Assembly (NCBI RefSeq): GCF_963675165.1 | Contig: NC_087377.1 | Coordinates: forward strand, 6,014,042 to 6,078,041 | Direction of reading: 5' to 3' | From: Halichondria panicea | Lineage: Eukaryota > Porifera > Demospongiae > Suberitida > Halichondriidae | DNA length: 64,000 bases | Part shown: piece by piece, positions 35,120 through 47,350 of the stretch | Layout of the letters: each line of letters opens with the position of its first letter | How positions within the stretch are numbered: position 1 is the first letter of the stretch | Notes under the pieces: generated by a model | Told to the model about the DNA's origin: nothing | Database searches by the model: none | What the model saw: the letters and a program-made list of their open reading frames with translations, nothing else | Translations under genes and position numbers: made by a program

Positions 35120-35719
35120 TAGCTACATGTATATTTATACATGATGTAATGAACTTTACACTTACACCCATACACACTTGTAGGTCTATTTGCACTTCAC
35201 ATTTAAAAGCTTTTAGCAAACTTTACAACATTCTTATATCTAATACATACGTACATAGAAAAAAGTGTGTTGATACTTTGCAATGGTGATACTTTGCAAT
35301 GGAGAGAGAGGAACACAAATACTATACTGTATTGCGTAATTGCGTAATTGCTACAAATTCTGCAAGACTTATGCTAAATATTTTTCACTTGGGTCTAACA
35401 ATCACTTGGGTCTAACAAATGCACACAGCACTAGTAATGCCAACAAAACCTAAATCGACAATAGGAACACAAAATGGTTGTATTAGAAACAGGACTCTCT
35501 CTAAACGATGAACACACATATTCTTCTAGATAAAGCACATACAGCTACACGTTTCAGACTTCTCAAGGGAGCGGGATTATCGCGGTGAATATTAAAAGAG
35601 ATACACTTCTACAGCCTTTACATAGAGATCAAAGTAAAAGCATCACGTGAATAGCCACAGAACGTGCAAGCAGTAATTGCTCACACAGAGGAGGAGGCTT
35701 CGATGTTAAGTCTCCAAGA
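35120..35719. other. No recognisable gene
   Basis: AT-rich spacer with duplications (GATACTTTGCAATGG twice, 35273-35301; CACTTGGGTCTAACAA twice, 35387-35418). Confidence 0.45.
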
Positions 35720-36324
35720 TGAAAATGGATCATTTCTAGAAATTTTGCTACCTAAGAGATAAGAGAGCAGGAGCTGCAGGCTACCAGAACTGCCCTTGAG
35801 GAGGGGAGAACTGGTGACCCAGCTGGAAGACTAAAGTCAAGAGTATTTGGCGTATGAATTGTGATCAGATTACTATGTATGATGTTGAAAGTAGTAATAG
35901 AGATGCTACACTAGAAGCTCGTGTAAGTGAGCTAGAGACGGGCAAGGTAACTGTGCAGGCAACTAGAATTTCGAGCGCAGGCGCCCCCAGAATGAGCGAA
36001 ACACTGCCAAGTGTGTCGAGCATAAGCAATGTCACGAGTAGAGGGGGATCAGGTCCACAGCGTCGAAGGGGGAAAGCCCCTCCCGTTGACCCATTCTCAG
36101 CTGAGAATCCTGAAGTGAGACTGGACGACTGGTTGGTTCAGTGTATGTATAGACCATGTGACACAACAGACTATCTGTATACTGCAGTACAGTACATGTA
36201 TAGGCCATGTGACATGTCAAGTAGATTAAATATAGACCAACATGCCATCTGCAGTTTAGTACAGTACATGACGAAATGTCAACTAATCAGCAGGAGAGAG
36301 ATCCTGTATCCGCATCCACAATAA
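35720..36324 (+). pseudogene. gypsy-like gag N-terminal fragment
   Basis: The frame 35854-36324 contains RRRGKAPPVDPFSAENPEVR and LDDWL (about 36064-36138), a block typical of the start of some Ty3/gypsy gag proteins. The upstream sequence in another frame is helix-rich (REQELQATRTALEEG, about 35766). After LDDWL the sequence passes into repeats containing the word TATAGACCATGTGACA (36146-36260), so the coding homology is cut there. No other retroelement part follows. Confidence 0.5.
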
Positions 36325-37832
36325 ATATTTTTGATACACATATTCCAGGCATGCAGATGTAACACTGTTCATTCAGTCACAATACATCACGTAGAGTAAG
36401 CATGCATGACAAGCATGCATGACAAACAAAACGAATTATTACTAACTATTTGAGTCTTTGTTACACACCCCCTCCTCTAGACTCGATCGTCCCGATCAAG
36501 CGGTGGGCGTCTTCTGGTCACTGGGTACCTCCTCATGGGTATGTCCTCCTTCTCAGCTGCCAGCTGCGGTGGTCTCGTCGTCAGCTGTGCTCCTCGGCTG
36601 CTGCATTCCTGTCAGAGACCTCATCAGAGACCTCATCGCACTCGTCCACGCCGGTCTTCTCCCCCTAAGCATTTTTTCTTCCCTCCATACCAATAGAATC
36701 CTGCTGGTAGATTTAGTGGGCTCAGTTTCACTTGTATGTTGAGGGAGTTTGAGCAAACATCTGGGCCGTAGGGACCATGCCAGGGACGGCTTAGTTTCCT
36801 CAAACGACCGCTCTCCTCCTGGGGGAATCTCACAAACACCCAATCCCACACCGATCTCTGTCGCTGAGACATGGCTACACGTGCCATCATGAGTGTCTGT
36901 AGAGGTAACAATCCCTAGCTTATTCAAAAGTACACGTGACCTTTCAATTGTGTCTGATAATAGCAAGTGTAGTGGTGTAGGTACTTGTAGTACGTGCAGA
37001 ATAGTACGTTACAAAGAATGCTGAACCTTCTCAACTCTCCGTACCACTGCCTCTTTCTTTCCTTGTTCTTGTGATTGATTTTGTAAAATTCCACAAACAC
37101 TGATCTGTGTTTTGTATTTGCTCGTTTATGTTTAGGTATTTTAAGGAGAATCTGTATTAATCTGTCTGTATCGTTTATGAACTAAGTCGTTAACAATGTC
37201 CCCAGCTTTGTTCAATATAGCTGTCCACGCTACTAAGTTTCTCATATGACACCTCTGTGTTTTGTGATCTATCTAATGCCCAGGATAGGCATGTTAACAA
37301 ATCGCTGTTCTTTGGAAATAACACGGTACCATATCACACACTTGAATTTTAGGTGATGGTGAAGGTAAAGCAGGACCTGTTTTAGTAGCCATGTGGACGT
37401 GAAGTTTACACTGCCTTCTTCTGTGTCCACGATGCAATCTGCTGATGAGTTGTCCACGTACATGCTAAGGGACAAAGTTGGTAGTAACATGGCTTGGTTA
37501 TCACACAGTGCTTTGGCTAGGTGTAGCACTATGTGCAGTGTGCATTTAGTGAGCTTGTCAGTATTGGGATCTGACTTCGTGTATTCCCAAATTGATATAT
37601 AGTTTAGGATTTGAGCGTTGCTGTACTTACACATTTCTAAATGCGATAACATGACAAACAAATGACATCATTGTCAGTAATTTCCTCCTCTCCGCACAGG
37701 AGGGAATTGACAAGAAGAACGTCTGGACAGTGTCTGTGGAAGCGTTTGCCAGACTTCGGTTTAATCCCGCAGGATGAACATGTAGTGGGTGAGTTAAATT
37801 CTCTGTACAAATACTGGTAATGTTCATTGCAT
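36325..37832. other. Unassigned, two anonymous open frames
   Basis: A 137-codon minus-strand frame (36966-36553) and a 130-codon minus-strand frame (37661-37269) are open. Neither shows a motif I recognise. The first overlaps open plus-strand frames and has an in-frame duplication (CAGAGACCTCAT twice, 36617-36640). Coding status is undecided. Confidence 0.35.
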
Positions 37833-37837
37833 AGTAG

Positions 37838-40831
37838 CAGGGGCGTAGCTACCATTGTTTCCTGGTTGCCCAGAAACCCCCCCAGGTGAGAAAAGTGGGC
37901 AGGGCTCTCATAGAAAAATTAAGCAGCCCTGCCCATCTTTTCTGCAATATCCACGTGGCTTGCAATCAGTCTGCAACACTCTGAGTCTGCTATCATGAAG
38001 CGTTTGTCATCCTTTGGCTTTGTCCCAGTGTCTTCCTTAGGATTAGATGCACCTCAAACAAAGAAGACCAAGACTACTCAATCCTGCTCTAGTATATCTC
38101 TAGCACAACTTGATTCAGAGAGTACAGATCTACCACAATCCCAGCCACAGGAAACCTCTCAAGGTATTTAATTGTGCTCAGGCTAGACTAGCAATACTTT
38201 AATCCTTTTAGTGTCTCTCTGTTCTGCTTCTCCTGCTTCATCAGCTTCTACTCCCAGTCATCCATCCTTCGACTGCAGTAAGTCTGACACCAGTGAGTCT
38301 GACACCGAGCGTGTAGATCCAGATCCATCAGTGGTGAGGAATGATCTTGGCACGTACAGCCTAGCTCAGATCTCTAGTATTCCACAAGAGGAGAAGCTAT
38401 GGCTTCTGAAAAATGCGTTCAGGCCTAAGAGTACCAAAGTATTCCCTCAGAAGGAAGAGTACAGTAAGAAGAGGTCATTTCAGCACTCATGGCTGAAGCA
38501 GTTCTCCTGGCTATGTTACTCAGAAGCTAGAAATGGTGGTTACTGTGTACATTGTATGCTGTTTGCTAGGCGCACTCTACCACTCGGTCAGTTAGTTACA
38601 TCTGCAATGACAAATTTCACACGAGCAAAGGTTACACTTAAAGAGCATGAGAGACAAACAACACACAAAACTGCCACAAAATGTGTAGTTGATTTTCTAA
38701 ATCACATGGAAAAAGGTGTTCTATCTGTTTCACAACAGCTACTAATACAGTCTTCTGTCACTATTGCCAAAAATCGATCCATTATCAGATCTATTTTGAA
38801 AACGATCGTCTTTTGTGGCAAACAGATGATTTCTCTTCGAGGCCATCGTGAACATAGCGACACAAATCCAGGAAATTTTCTTGCTTTACTTGACTTCCGA
38901 AAAGATGCAGGAGACATGATCTTGGAACAACACTTCCAGACAGCCCCCCAAAATGCACGGTACATTTCAGAATGAGCTCATCTCATGTGCTGGAGAGTGG
39001 ATACAGCAGCAAATCCTCAGTGAGATTAAAGATGCAACATTCTTTTCTGTTTGTGCTGATGAAGCAGCTGATTGTTCAAACAAGGAACAACTACCTCTTG
39101 TGCTACGCTTTGTTGATAAAGTAAACACTATTTGTGAGGTGTTTGTCGAGTTTGTTGTTTGCGATACTGGCACTACTGGACAAGCCATTGCAGAGAAAAT
39201 ACTTGAGGCTTTGAAAAGGTACGGTCTTGATATTAGCTGCCTCCGCGGTCAATGTTATGATGGAGCAGGAAACATGGCTGGTAAATACAAAGGGGCTGCT
39301 AAGGTTGTTCAGGATACCTGTCCAAAGGCTGTGTATGTGCACTGCGCAGCCCATGTTCTGAATCTTTGTGTTGTGGGTGCTTGTAAAGTTCAACTAGTTA
39401 AAAACATGATGGGCACAATGGTAGAGATTTGCTTGTTTTTCTCAAATTCACCCAAACGACAGAGTGAGTTAGAAAAACAGATTACTCTAGTTGACAGTTC
39501 CAGAGCACAAAAATTGGTAAGCTTGTGCAAAACAAGATGGGTTGCCCGTGTAAATGCCCTGGAGGTGTTTTTTGATCTTTTTCCTGCAGTTGTTGAAACA
39601 TTTTCAATCATTAGCAGTGGCAGTTCGAGTGGCTGGAATAGTGAGTCTTGTCGTGCAGCAGAGAGTCTTCTAATTTGCATCACAAGATACCAGTTCATTA
39701 TCTCTTTTGTGGTTGCAAAAGAATGCCTCCAGTACACAAAGGGCCTCACAGTGTCCCTACAGAAGAGAGCTAATGATATTTGCCAAGCATATTCTGATGT
39801 CAAAACTGTGATTGCTACTCTTCAAGATGTGCGAAAAAACATGGTTAGCAAGCATAGGACCTGGCATGAAACAGCAATTACTCTCGGGGAAAAGGTGAAT
39901 GCATCTCAGCCACAACTGCCTAGGCGCTGCTCAGTACAAACCTCCAGAAGCAACACACCTGGCGAAACTCCCGAGGTGTACTACCGCCGTATTGTTTCCA
40001 TTCCCTTTCTTGACGAGCTGCTTTCTCATTTAGACTACAGATTTTCTGAAATTCAGGAAAAAGCTCTCATAGGAATGAAATTGGTTCCAACTGTTCTCTG
40101 TGATTCCTCCATTCCAATTTGCACTCATGACGAACTTCTAGCCAGCTATGCTGAAGACCTCCCTTCTCCCTCGTCTCTTGAAGCTGAACTTGATCTGTGG
40201 AAGCATAAGTGGATGCCACAGTCATCTAACCCTAACATGCCTGACTTACCATCAAAAACCCTATTCATGGCTAGATTCAACATGTGGCCCAATATTAACA
40301 CCATTCTGCGTCTTATTTGCACAATTCCAGTCACAAGTTGCGAGTGTGAGCGAAGTGTCAGTGTGCTACGTCGTCTTAAGACTTATCTCCGCTCTACAAT
40401 GGGACAAGAAAGACTCAGTGGACTAGCATTACTACACACACAGTATGGAATGAAGCTGAACCTGGATGAAATAGTCAACATGTTTGCAAGAAAACATTCC
40501 CGTAGAATGGAACTCATGGACATACTTAGTGAATTTGATGAAGCTGATGAAGATTAACCATTACACTTTACTAAGACATCATTATTAATTTACTGTCTTA
40601 CACCTTTTTCTTTTTCTGTTTGCTGTATCATATATCATAGCCATACGTACTACGTACTACGTACATATAAACTGTATTACATTTAGTAGGTGTGGCTCAA
40701 TGTAGAGGGTGTGGCACCGGGGAAGTGGGCGTGGTACCGGAAGTGGGTGTGGTCTCAAAAATTTTGCGGCGCTACGCGCCGCAAGTTGTTCTTTTGGAAA
40801 CCCCTGTCTCAAAAGTCTGGCTACGCCCCTG
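37838..40831 (+). mobile_element. hAT-type DNA transposon, 2,994 bp, nearly intact
   Basis: Ends CAGGGGCGTAGCTA and its near complement TGGCTACGCCCCTG. AGTAG lies on both sides (37833-37837, 40832-40836), shorter than the usual 8 bp of hAT elements. A GC-rich hairpin (TTGCGGCGC...GCGCCGCAA, 40763-40784) lies near the right end. One spliced transposase gene occupies the interior. Confidence 0.85.
37995..40557 (+). pseudogene. hAT transposase (TTF zinc finger, DUF4371, dimerisation), one frameshift
   Basis: Exon 1 is 37995-38163. A 48-bp intron (38164-38211) follows, then exon 2 to the stop at 40557. An N-terminal Ser-rich region is followed by a TTF-type zinc-finger region (SWLCYSEARNGGYCVHCMLF, about 38495-38560). 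The DUF4371-like catalytic core has FSVCADEAADCSN (first Asp, about 39040) and QCYDGAGNMAGK (second Asp, about 39250). The C-terminal hAT dimerisation region has CECERSVSVLRRLKT with its Glu (about 40340) and LSGLALLHTQY. The enzyme excises and reinserts the element. One indel near 38955-38975 switches frame between NARYIS and FQNEL. All else is open over 800 codons, so this is a recently active copy or a base-call error. The product would otherwise be full length. Confidence 0.88.
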
Positions 40832-40839
40832 AGTAGTAA

Positions 40840-41130
40840 TGGCTGTTCCCCACTAACATGTACATGTTCTAGCTCACTAACTGTAGCAAATGAGGGAGAA
40901 ATAAACCTGTCGCTTGGTGATTAGGATATACACATTTGGGCCACTATTTTTCTTCAACTTTGGTATGAAATGTGCCGGATGTGTGTGTTGAGCTTGCCGA
41001 TAATGGGCTAGGCATATACAGCTACTTGGTTCTGGCTCATTCTTTCAGGCCCCAAGTTTCGTAGGGAGAGTGGTATTTAAGACATTTAAGACACACAACA
41101 TCACACAACATCTCCATCGCCATTACTGTC
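40840..41130. other. No recognisable gene
   Basis: Short spacer between the hAT element and the BEL/Pao fragment. Nothing supported. Confidence 0.4.
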
Positions 41131-41134
41131 CCTT

Positions 41135-41330
41135 GTGGAACGGGGAGAGACTGTCCAAATCGGAGGCAAGGACCCGGAACAGGTACACTACCTGCCTCAC
41201 CATGCCGTCGTTCACCATGCCGTCGTGCGCAGTGACAAGACTACTACGAAATTACGCATTGTTTACGATGCTTCAGCCGGCCCCTCACTGAATGAATGCT
41301 TACACAAAGGTCAACCAACTGATTCTCGAC
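41135..41330 (+). pseudogene. BEL/Pao reverse-transcriptase fragment
   Basis: Contains [13 protein letters not shown] then [20 protein letters not shown] and LNECLHKG, the start of the BEL/Pao RT domain. A 15-bp tandem duplication (unit TCACCATGCCGTCGT, 41197-41226) doubles HHAVV in frame. The rest of pol is missing. Orphan fragment. Confidence 0.8.
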
Positions 41331-41448
41331 TTATTGCCTTGGCGTTTCTGATAACGACAGTGACCGTGGCCCCTCTTTGTAATGCAAGAACCTCAACTAT
41401 CGCTGATAGTTGATTGTCGAGCTAGGCTATCCCATTAGCAACACTTAT

Positions 41449-41581
41449 GCTGATTTGGGTAAAGACTCCACAGCAGCTCTGCCCCTCTTCGTAACACAAG
41501 TCCTCGATAGTAAGGGAACAGGTGCAGTAGCTTTTGCCCAAATCAGCTTAAGGGTTTGAGGGGCAGAGCTGTTGTGGAGTC
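41449..41581. repeat. Rearranged palindrome with interleaved arms (A-B-A'-B')
   Basis: A (41449-41463) and A' (41533-41547) are complementary, 14 of 15. B (41464-41487) and B' (41558-41581) are complementary, 23 of 24. In a simple palindrome the order would be A B B' A'. Here the arms are interleaved, so only one pair can fold at a time in a planar structure. Confidence 0.75.
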
Positions 41582-41599
41582 ATGACTGACCATTAGGAT

Positions 41600-42002
41600 A
41601 GCTAAAACTTGACCAAACTACCATGTTTGAATGGCAAAAGACTAGCCAAGCCGTACCCTGCCCAAGCTGCAGAGACCTGGTCTACCAAAGAAAGAAAGCA
41701 TGTACGAAACGACTCAAGAAGACCACCCAGATTTGTCGGACATGTGTCGTGTGCAAGACTGAGAAACAATGTTGCAAACTATTCCATTCCAACAAGAGAA
41801 ACTGCTTTGTTGCACACTGATGCACACTGATGCTATAACTAAACCTCTTGATGCTAAACCTCCTGACTCACAGTCAACCACTCCAACGACCAAGCAATCT
41901 CTCACAGCATCTACAGGTCGCTTGCCAAGTGTTAATCCATGCTCCCAATGGTTAGATCAGAGCATGTGGTCGGTTAGTTGGGCGGAGCCCGACCGTCCCT
42001 GA
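41600..42002 (+). other. Cys-rich open frame of unknown nature
   Basis: The frame 41623-41820 has CPSCRDLVYQRKKACTKRLK, QICRTCVVC and KQCCKLFH, which could be a zinc-binding region. The next frame (41769-42002) is Ser/Thr/Pro-rich. A duplication (GATGCACACT twice, 41810-41830) lies at the frame switch. No family recognised. It ends at a small hairpin (CCGACCGTCCCTGACGGGAGG, about 41988). Confidence 0.35.
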
Positions 42003-43298
42003 CGGGAGGTCGGGTATCTGGGATTTGTGTTTTTTGTAACAAGTATGAATGTACTTACAGCCAATATTTGCACAGCCAGAAAAAACTTGGAATTATCTCT
42101 TTTATAATATTATTGTTCACTTTTTTGTGGTATCAAAATAAAGAATGCGGAAGGCATGAATCTCATTATAACTGCTTCTTCCCCCACGCAACAAATCAGT
42201 CAATCACTCGTGCAATATGCGGCGTGCGTAGTAATTAGTGCATGCCTTTGGTACAATGTTATAGGTTAACCACAAGCCTATAATTAAATTTGTTCATATC
42301 TTTTTCTTTCCTCCCGATGGACCAGCACTTGGTGTGTGACTGCCCACCAAACCAAGGTAAAGATCGCAAAGATTAAGCCCCATACTACCAACCTACAATC
42401 TTGTTTTCGAACTCTTTGTCTAAGTTAAACAAACCATAAGTAACGTTACGATCATAATCGTATGTTATAAAGTATACTACAGTCAGGGTTTTCCCTTGTT
42501 TCTCTCTCTTCTACAGGTCATTAGCTTACCGGTCTCTCCATTCTTCCATTCTCCATTCCGTTTTTTTTTGTCTTCCTGTCTCTTTTTCCTCTGCCTTCAT
42601 TTGCAACATTTGCAACATTGAAGATTAAAACTGAATTCACTTCACCAGACAGTTATTTATACCCTCCAAGTTGTCTAGCAAGCCTCCGGTCGTGCACACT
42701 TTCCTCAACACTGCACCTGGTAGTGGTGTTGAACTTCTGCTACCTATATAGAACATGCAACAGGATCATCCATTCCATTTACTAAAATGGCGCAAATTAA
42801 TTTTTATTATTTCTCCTCACATTTACAATTGCTATATCATTGTCAAGTGTATTAACATTCCTTATTATACCACAAAAATTATTATACCACAAAAAAGTGA
42901 GTTGTAGTAACAATATAAAAGAGAACATGCTTTCTGGCTGTGCAAATAATTATATGGCTTTGATGTACCTGGCCATATTCACTGTGTGTTCTGGAACACA
43001 CGAAAGTTAAGTGCTAAAAGCGTATTACATGATCACGTACGTATAAACATTAAACTATCAGCACACAGCACATAATTATCGTTGCATTTTGAGTGGGCAG
43101 GCAGCTATGGCCCAGTCAGTATAACATAAAACGTTTTTCGTGCATTCCACAGCCACCACAAGTAGTTGCAAACTAGTTGTCCTATAAAAGGAGAGCTGTT
43201 ACACAGCTCACTCCTAAGCCGAGCAATACTGAGCCCACATGGGATGCACTTGTGCATGTGTAACAACTATCACATTATTACATGATCACGCATCGAAG
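42003..43298. other. No recognisable gene
   Basis: AT-rich spacer. A short CNKYEC..H frame near 42019 and an exon-like ATGGACCAGCACTTGG (42318) followed by GGTAAAG are too short to call. Confidence 0.4.
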
Positions 43299-43959
43299 CT
43301 GCTCACAAGAGGCTGTTTTCCTTGGCTCTGGCCGCAGTGGCTACATATTATTATTTTGTGAGAGCATGGTAAGAAGCATCATAATATTATAAGAGAAAGA
43401 ACACAGAGTGTTTTTGAAAGTTACTAGTTGGAAAATATTTTTAAGACTGATACTTGTCATACAGGTATCATGTGTGTGTCATTATTATTATTATACGCTA
43501 GGTACATTGTACATACTTTACAGTCCAATCTTGTACATGAATTATACTTGATGTACTTAATAATTATTATATTAACGTGCACGCAGATAATATCTCATGA
43601 AAAGGCAATAGTATACGTAACACATGTACACATGAATCAGGTGAAGCTACAATTTGTTGCCTTCATTGCCATATGCACAATTTGTCCACCACATTCTATG
43701 ATTTTGTTTCGAAAGTTATCTCTCACTACTTCAACTTTTCTGCACATCTCATTGTACAAATGTCTTTGAAGAAAAATCTGCTCACAAGAGGCTGTTTTCC
43801 TTGGCTCTGGCCGCAGTGGCTACATATTATTATTTTGTGAGAGCATGGTAAGAAGCATCATAATATTATAAGAGAAAGAACACAGAGTGTTTTTGAAAGT
43901 TACTAGTTGGAAAATATTTTTAAGACTGATACTTGTCATACAGGTATCATGTGTGTGTC
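43299..43959. repeat. 182-bp direct repeat flanking a CACTA-derived fragment
   Basis: 43299-43480 and 43778-43959 are near-identical 182-bp copies (CTGCTCACAAGAGGCTG ... CATGTGTGTGTC). Between them, 43484-43767 is the inverted, near-identical copy of 47128-47412. That is the junction between the two convergent genes of the CACTA element at 45735-52313. The insert has no element ends. The structure fits a copied filler segment placed during repair that also duplicated the site. Confidence 0.8.
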
Positions 43960-44911
43960 GTGTGTCATGTGTGTGTCATTATAAGAAAATCAATTTTTAA
44001 TGTTTTGTGTGTATAGCTCTAAATGCGGATGTGCTTAGTGTAGTAGGTATACATTTCAATCGGGAGGGAGCTAGTTTTCTAGCTGTTAATTTTACATGTT
44101 ACAATGCTCCCTCCCGACGGCATGAACCTACCTACTACACTAACCAACTAGAGCACTAAAGTGCTAAAGAATCCAGCACTAAACCAGACTGGAGGCATGC
44201 TGAAACATTTGAGAACAGGTAGTGGTACAATATGAACAGAGAAGTATGGCTCCAGGTTCTGCATGGAGTAGGATCCCAGTCAGCAGCAGGAGCTATAATT
44301 CAAGCTTCTACTTTAGTGACCCTGTTCCATCGTTCTTGGTACAGGATCACTTCAGTTATAAGTAACGCATGTATATTTTGCTCGCTTTTATTAGACAAAG
44401 AAGCTTTAATACCGAAAGCTGCCACTATCAAAAGTACTAACTTGTTGTGTGGGAGGCAGTGCTAGAACATCCAGGTAAGCAGACCTAGTCACAAGCTTAT
44501 TCAAGCTTCTTAGCTTTTGCTCGACAAAGAAGCTTTAACATAAATCAAGATATTGTTCTGTGAAGGCTGGCTATCCATGCTGTAAACGCAGTGCCAGGTG
44601 AGTAGAGATACTCATTACAAACAAACGACAGACTACTATAACCCGTGGCCGCCCACGCGCCTCAGGTTAACAATTTAGTAAGTACAGGCTAATTATTATG
44701 TTCGGGTGTGGTTCAGGTTGTGGTTCAGGTTGTACGGATGGGGCCGGAGGTTAGTTGCTGTAAATAATGGAAATGAACAAGAGCTACTAAAAAAATTATT
44801 GTGCGCGCATGTGCTGGCGTGTGCATAGCTGAAACACACGCTGTGATTGTTGAAAGAAAAGAAGTAGAGACGGACCAAGTTCTTGGACCTGGTAAATATC
44901 AGCTTCAATAC
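43960..44911. other. Spacer with a small inverted-repeat element
   Basis: 44016-44154 has complementary ends (GCTCTA ... TAGAGC; TTAGTGTAGTAGGTA and its complement; CGGGAGGGAGC and its complement), a probable small MITE without a clear target duplication. Nothing else supported. Confidence 0.5.
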
Positions 44912-45984
44912 TAGCCTCGATCCCAGGCCGAGTTTTATAACGGTTAGGCAAACAACTCAAACAACTGGGCCTGGTACTAGTTGTCTGCGCATGCGTCAGT
45001 CGTTCGTCAGATTCTGACGAATGGATATTCTCGTTTACTTTCGTGACATTTATATTCGTGGTGTACTAGAAGTCAGTTCCCGTTTTATCATTATTGGAAT
45101 GGCTCTTAGCTGAAGCTTCTGTCTCATTATTCTGAAGACTGAACAACAAGGGAAGGGAAGAGGTATAAAGCTTTGTCAAGCTTGTTAAGGTCAGACATTT
45201 TTGTGTGGGCCCTGTGCTATCAAATCTTGGCAAGATCTAGGTAGACGTATGGTGGATCTGAACTTGGTGCTGCCATCATCATCTCGTCGACAATACCTGT
45301 TCAATACCTGTTTAATACGAGTATAGATCTACACGTATTTAAAATGTCTACTTCTCTGTACAGGAGCAATGGCTAATATCCAGCTATCCCAACAGTGCTC
45401 CTCTTGGCTATACTAACGGAGGCAAGGGTTTAACCGTCTTTGGTTTCTTTTAATAATTATTTTCCTATACTTACAGGACTGGAGTATGACATGCTCGTTC
45501 GAGGTAGCTCTACGTTTTCTCAAGAGTTACGAATTGGGGCCTAGAGTCCAGCAGCCTGCTAAATCTTTTTGAAACGTAATTTGAAGGCATTCAATCATCC
45601 TGAAGTTGCCCTGGGTCACTGTAATCGTGCTGCAGCACAACTGGCAACTCCCTAGGCCCTTGTGAAGCATGTGCATCTTTTGTGTACTCACTCTGTGCAT
45701 TTTCTGTGTACAAATTTCGATTATTGATTTATTACACAGGGCCAAATAGGGTAGTTTACAATAGTGTGCAAAGTTTGTAAACACAGCATTTACATAGAGC
45801 TTGTGTTACATATGGAGTTTACAAATGTGTAGACTAGAGTGTACACTACAGATGAAGTTTACAAAGGTGTAGACTAGATTGTCCATGGTGTAAGTAAAGC
45901 AAGTTAGTTTACAAGATTTGTAAACTATGAACCACACCCATATGCAGTTCCAGCTGCTTGTCACGTGATGATATTGATAGCATA

Positions 45985-47180
45985 ATGGATGAGGCTAAGT
46001 TGCTGAAGATGTATAGTCCTTCCCTAGTATTCCCTTCTCTACCAATGCTTATCAAGCGTCAAATACACCGGAGTCTCAAGAGATGGATGTGAACCACACA
46101 CCTAGAGATTCTGGTAATAAATAGATATTTTATACGGTGTACTGTACTGTACTGTACTGTACTATACTATACTAAGTTCAATTAAAGTTTTTCCCATCCA
46201 GACGATTTGCCACTATCATCGTCCGTGAACCAGTCTGTTAGGCGACAACTCTTGATAAAAAAGAAGGTAATAAAAAGTTCGTATTGCTGTGTGCGTCCCT
46301 GACCGGCGACTTGCTTTGCGGGTCTTGTAGGCAGGGTTTGTGTGTGTGTGTGCCCTGACCGGCGACTTGCTTTGCGGGTCTTGTAGGCAGGGTTTGTGTT
46401 TGTGTGTGTGTGCCCTGACCGGCGACTGGTCTTGTTTGTGTGTGTGTGTGCCCTGACCGGCGCGTGTGTGTGCCCTGACCGGCGACTTGCTTTGCGGGTC
46501 TTGTAGGCAGGGTGTGCGTGTGTGTGCCCTGACCGGCGACTTGCTTTGCGGGTCTTGTAGGCAGGGTGTGCGTGTGTGTGCCCTGACCGGCGACCGGGTC
46601 TTGTAGGCAGGGTGTGTGTGTGTGTGTGTGTGTGCCCTGACCGGCGACTTGCTTTGCAGGTCTTGTAGGCAGGGTGTGTGTGTGTGTGTGTGCCCTGACC
46701 GGCGACTTGCTTTGCGGGCAGGGTTTGTGTGTGTGTGTGTGTGTGTATTGTGATTCCTTGTAGAATTCAAAAACAACTAATGAGGTTCGAAAAAAACGGA
46801 AAAGATATCGTGATTATAAGAAAAGACGTTTTAGTTCTTGGAAAAAAAGAAAGGATGATTATGAACGAGCTGTGCAAGTAGAGATTAGCAAAGCAGCAAT
46901 TGCTGAAACTTTGCTCCGAGAAAACAAAAGGAACATAAAAAACACGAAAACTGTTTTACATTGTCAGGAGATTGAAAAGGAATTCTTAAGCTTAGACAAG
47001 AATCAAACCAGTGTCGCAAAAGACAATTGGAAGTGGATCAGTCTGTGTACATAATGCAGCTAGAGAATGATAGAGACCAAGCCATACAGAACGCTCGTTT
47101 GTATAGAGACCTGCCGAGAGAAGTAAGTCAGAGAAAAGACATTTGTACAATGAGATGTGCAGAAAAGTTGAAGTAGTGAG
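45985..47180 (+). pseudogene. Basic coiled-coil (TNPA-like) protein of the CACTA element
   Basis: Exon 1 from ATG 45985 (MDEAKLLKMYSPSLVFPS). Exon 2 is about 46201-46265 (DDLPLSSSVNQSVRRQLLIK). Exon 3 follows a TTGTAG acceptor (46764) and is very basic (KKRKRYRDYKKRRFSSWKKR). A helix-rich, heptad-like part follows (about 46870-47110, with RKRQLEVDQSVYIMQLENDR in the shifted frame). The pattern of a basic region plus coiled coil fits a bZIP-like DNA binder. CACTA elements usually encode such an accessory protein besides the transposase. Exon 1 and exon 3 each need a frame change. The intron between exons 2 and 3 contains a minisatellite. Convergent with tnp2. Confidence 0.5.
46298..46748. repeat. 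About 55-bp minisatellite with GT runs, 8 units
   Basis: Unit CCCTGACCGGCGACTTGCTT, TGCGGGTCTTGTAGGCAGGG, then a (GT)n run of 6-30 bp. Some units are shortened internally. It sits within an intron of the coiled-coil gene. The 186-codon minus-strand frame across it is repeat-driven, not a gene. Confidence 0.9.
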
Positions 47181-47350
47181 AGATAACTTTCGAAACAAAA
47201 TCATAGAATGTGGTGGACAAATTGTGCATATGGCAATGAAGGCAACAAATTGTAGCTTCACCTGATTCATGTGTACATGTGTTACGTATACTATTGCCTT
47301 TTCATGAGATATTATCTGCGTGCACGTTAATATAATAATTATTAAGTACA

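Noticed and set aside
39103-39803. Minus-strand frames of 96 and 137 codons
   Set aside because: They are shadows of the hAT transposase on the plus strand.
43428-43769. 113-codon plus-strand frame resembling a membrane protein
   Set aside because: It is the inverted copy of the 3' end of the CACTA tnp2 region. The hydrophobic look comes from AT-rich DNA.
46216-46776. 186-codon minus-strand frame with HTHTH and RAHTRTPCLQDPQ repeats
   Set aside because: It is the translation of the minisatellite at 46298-46748.
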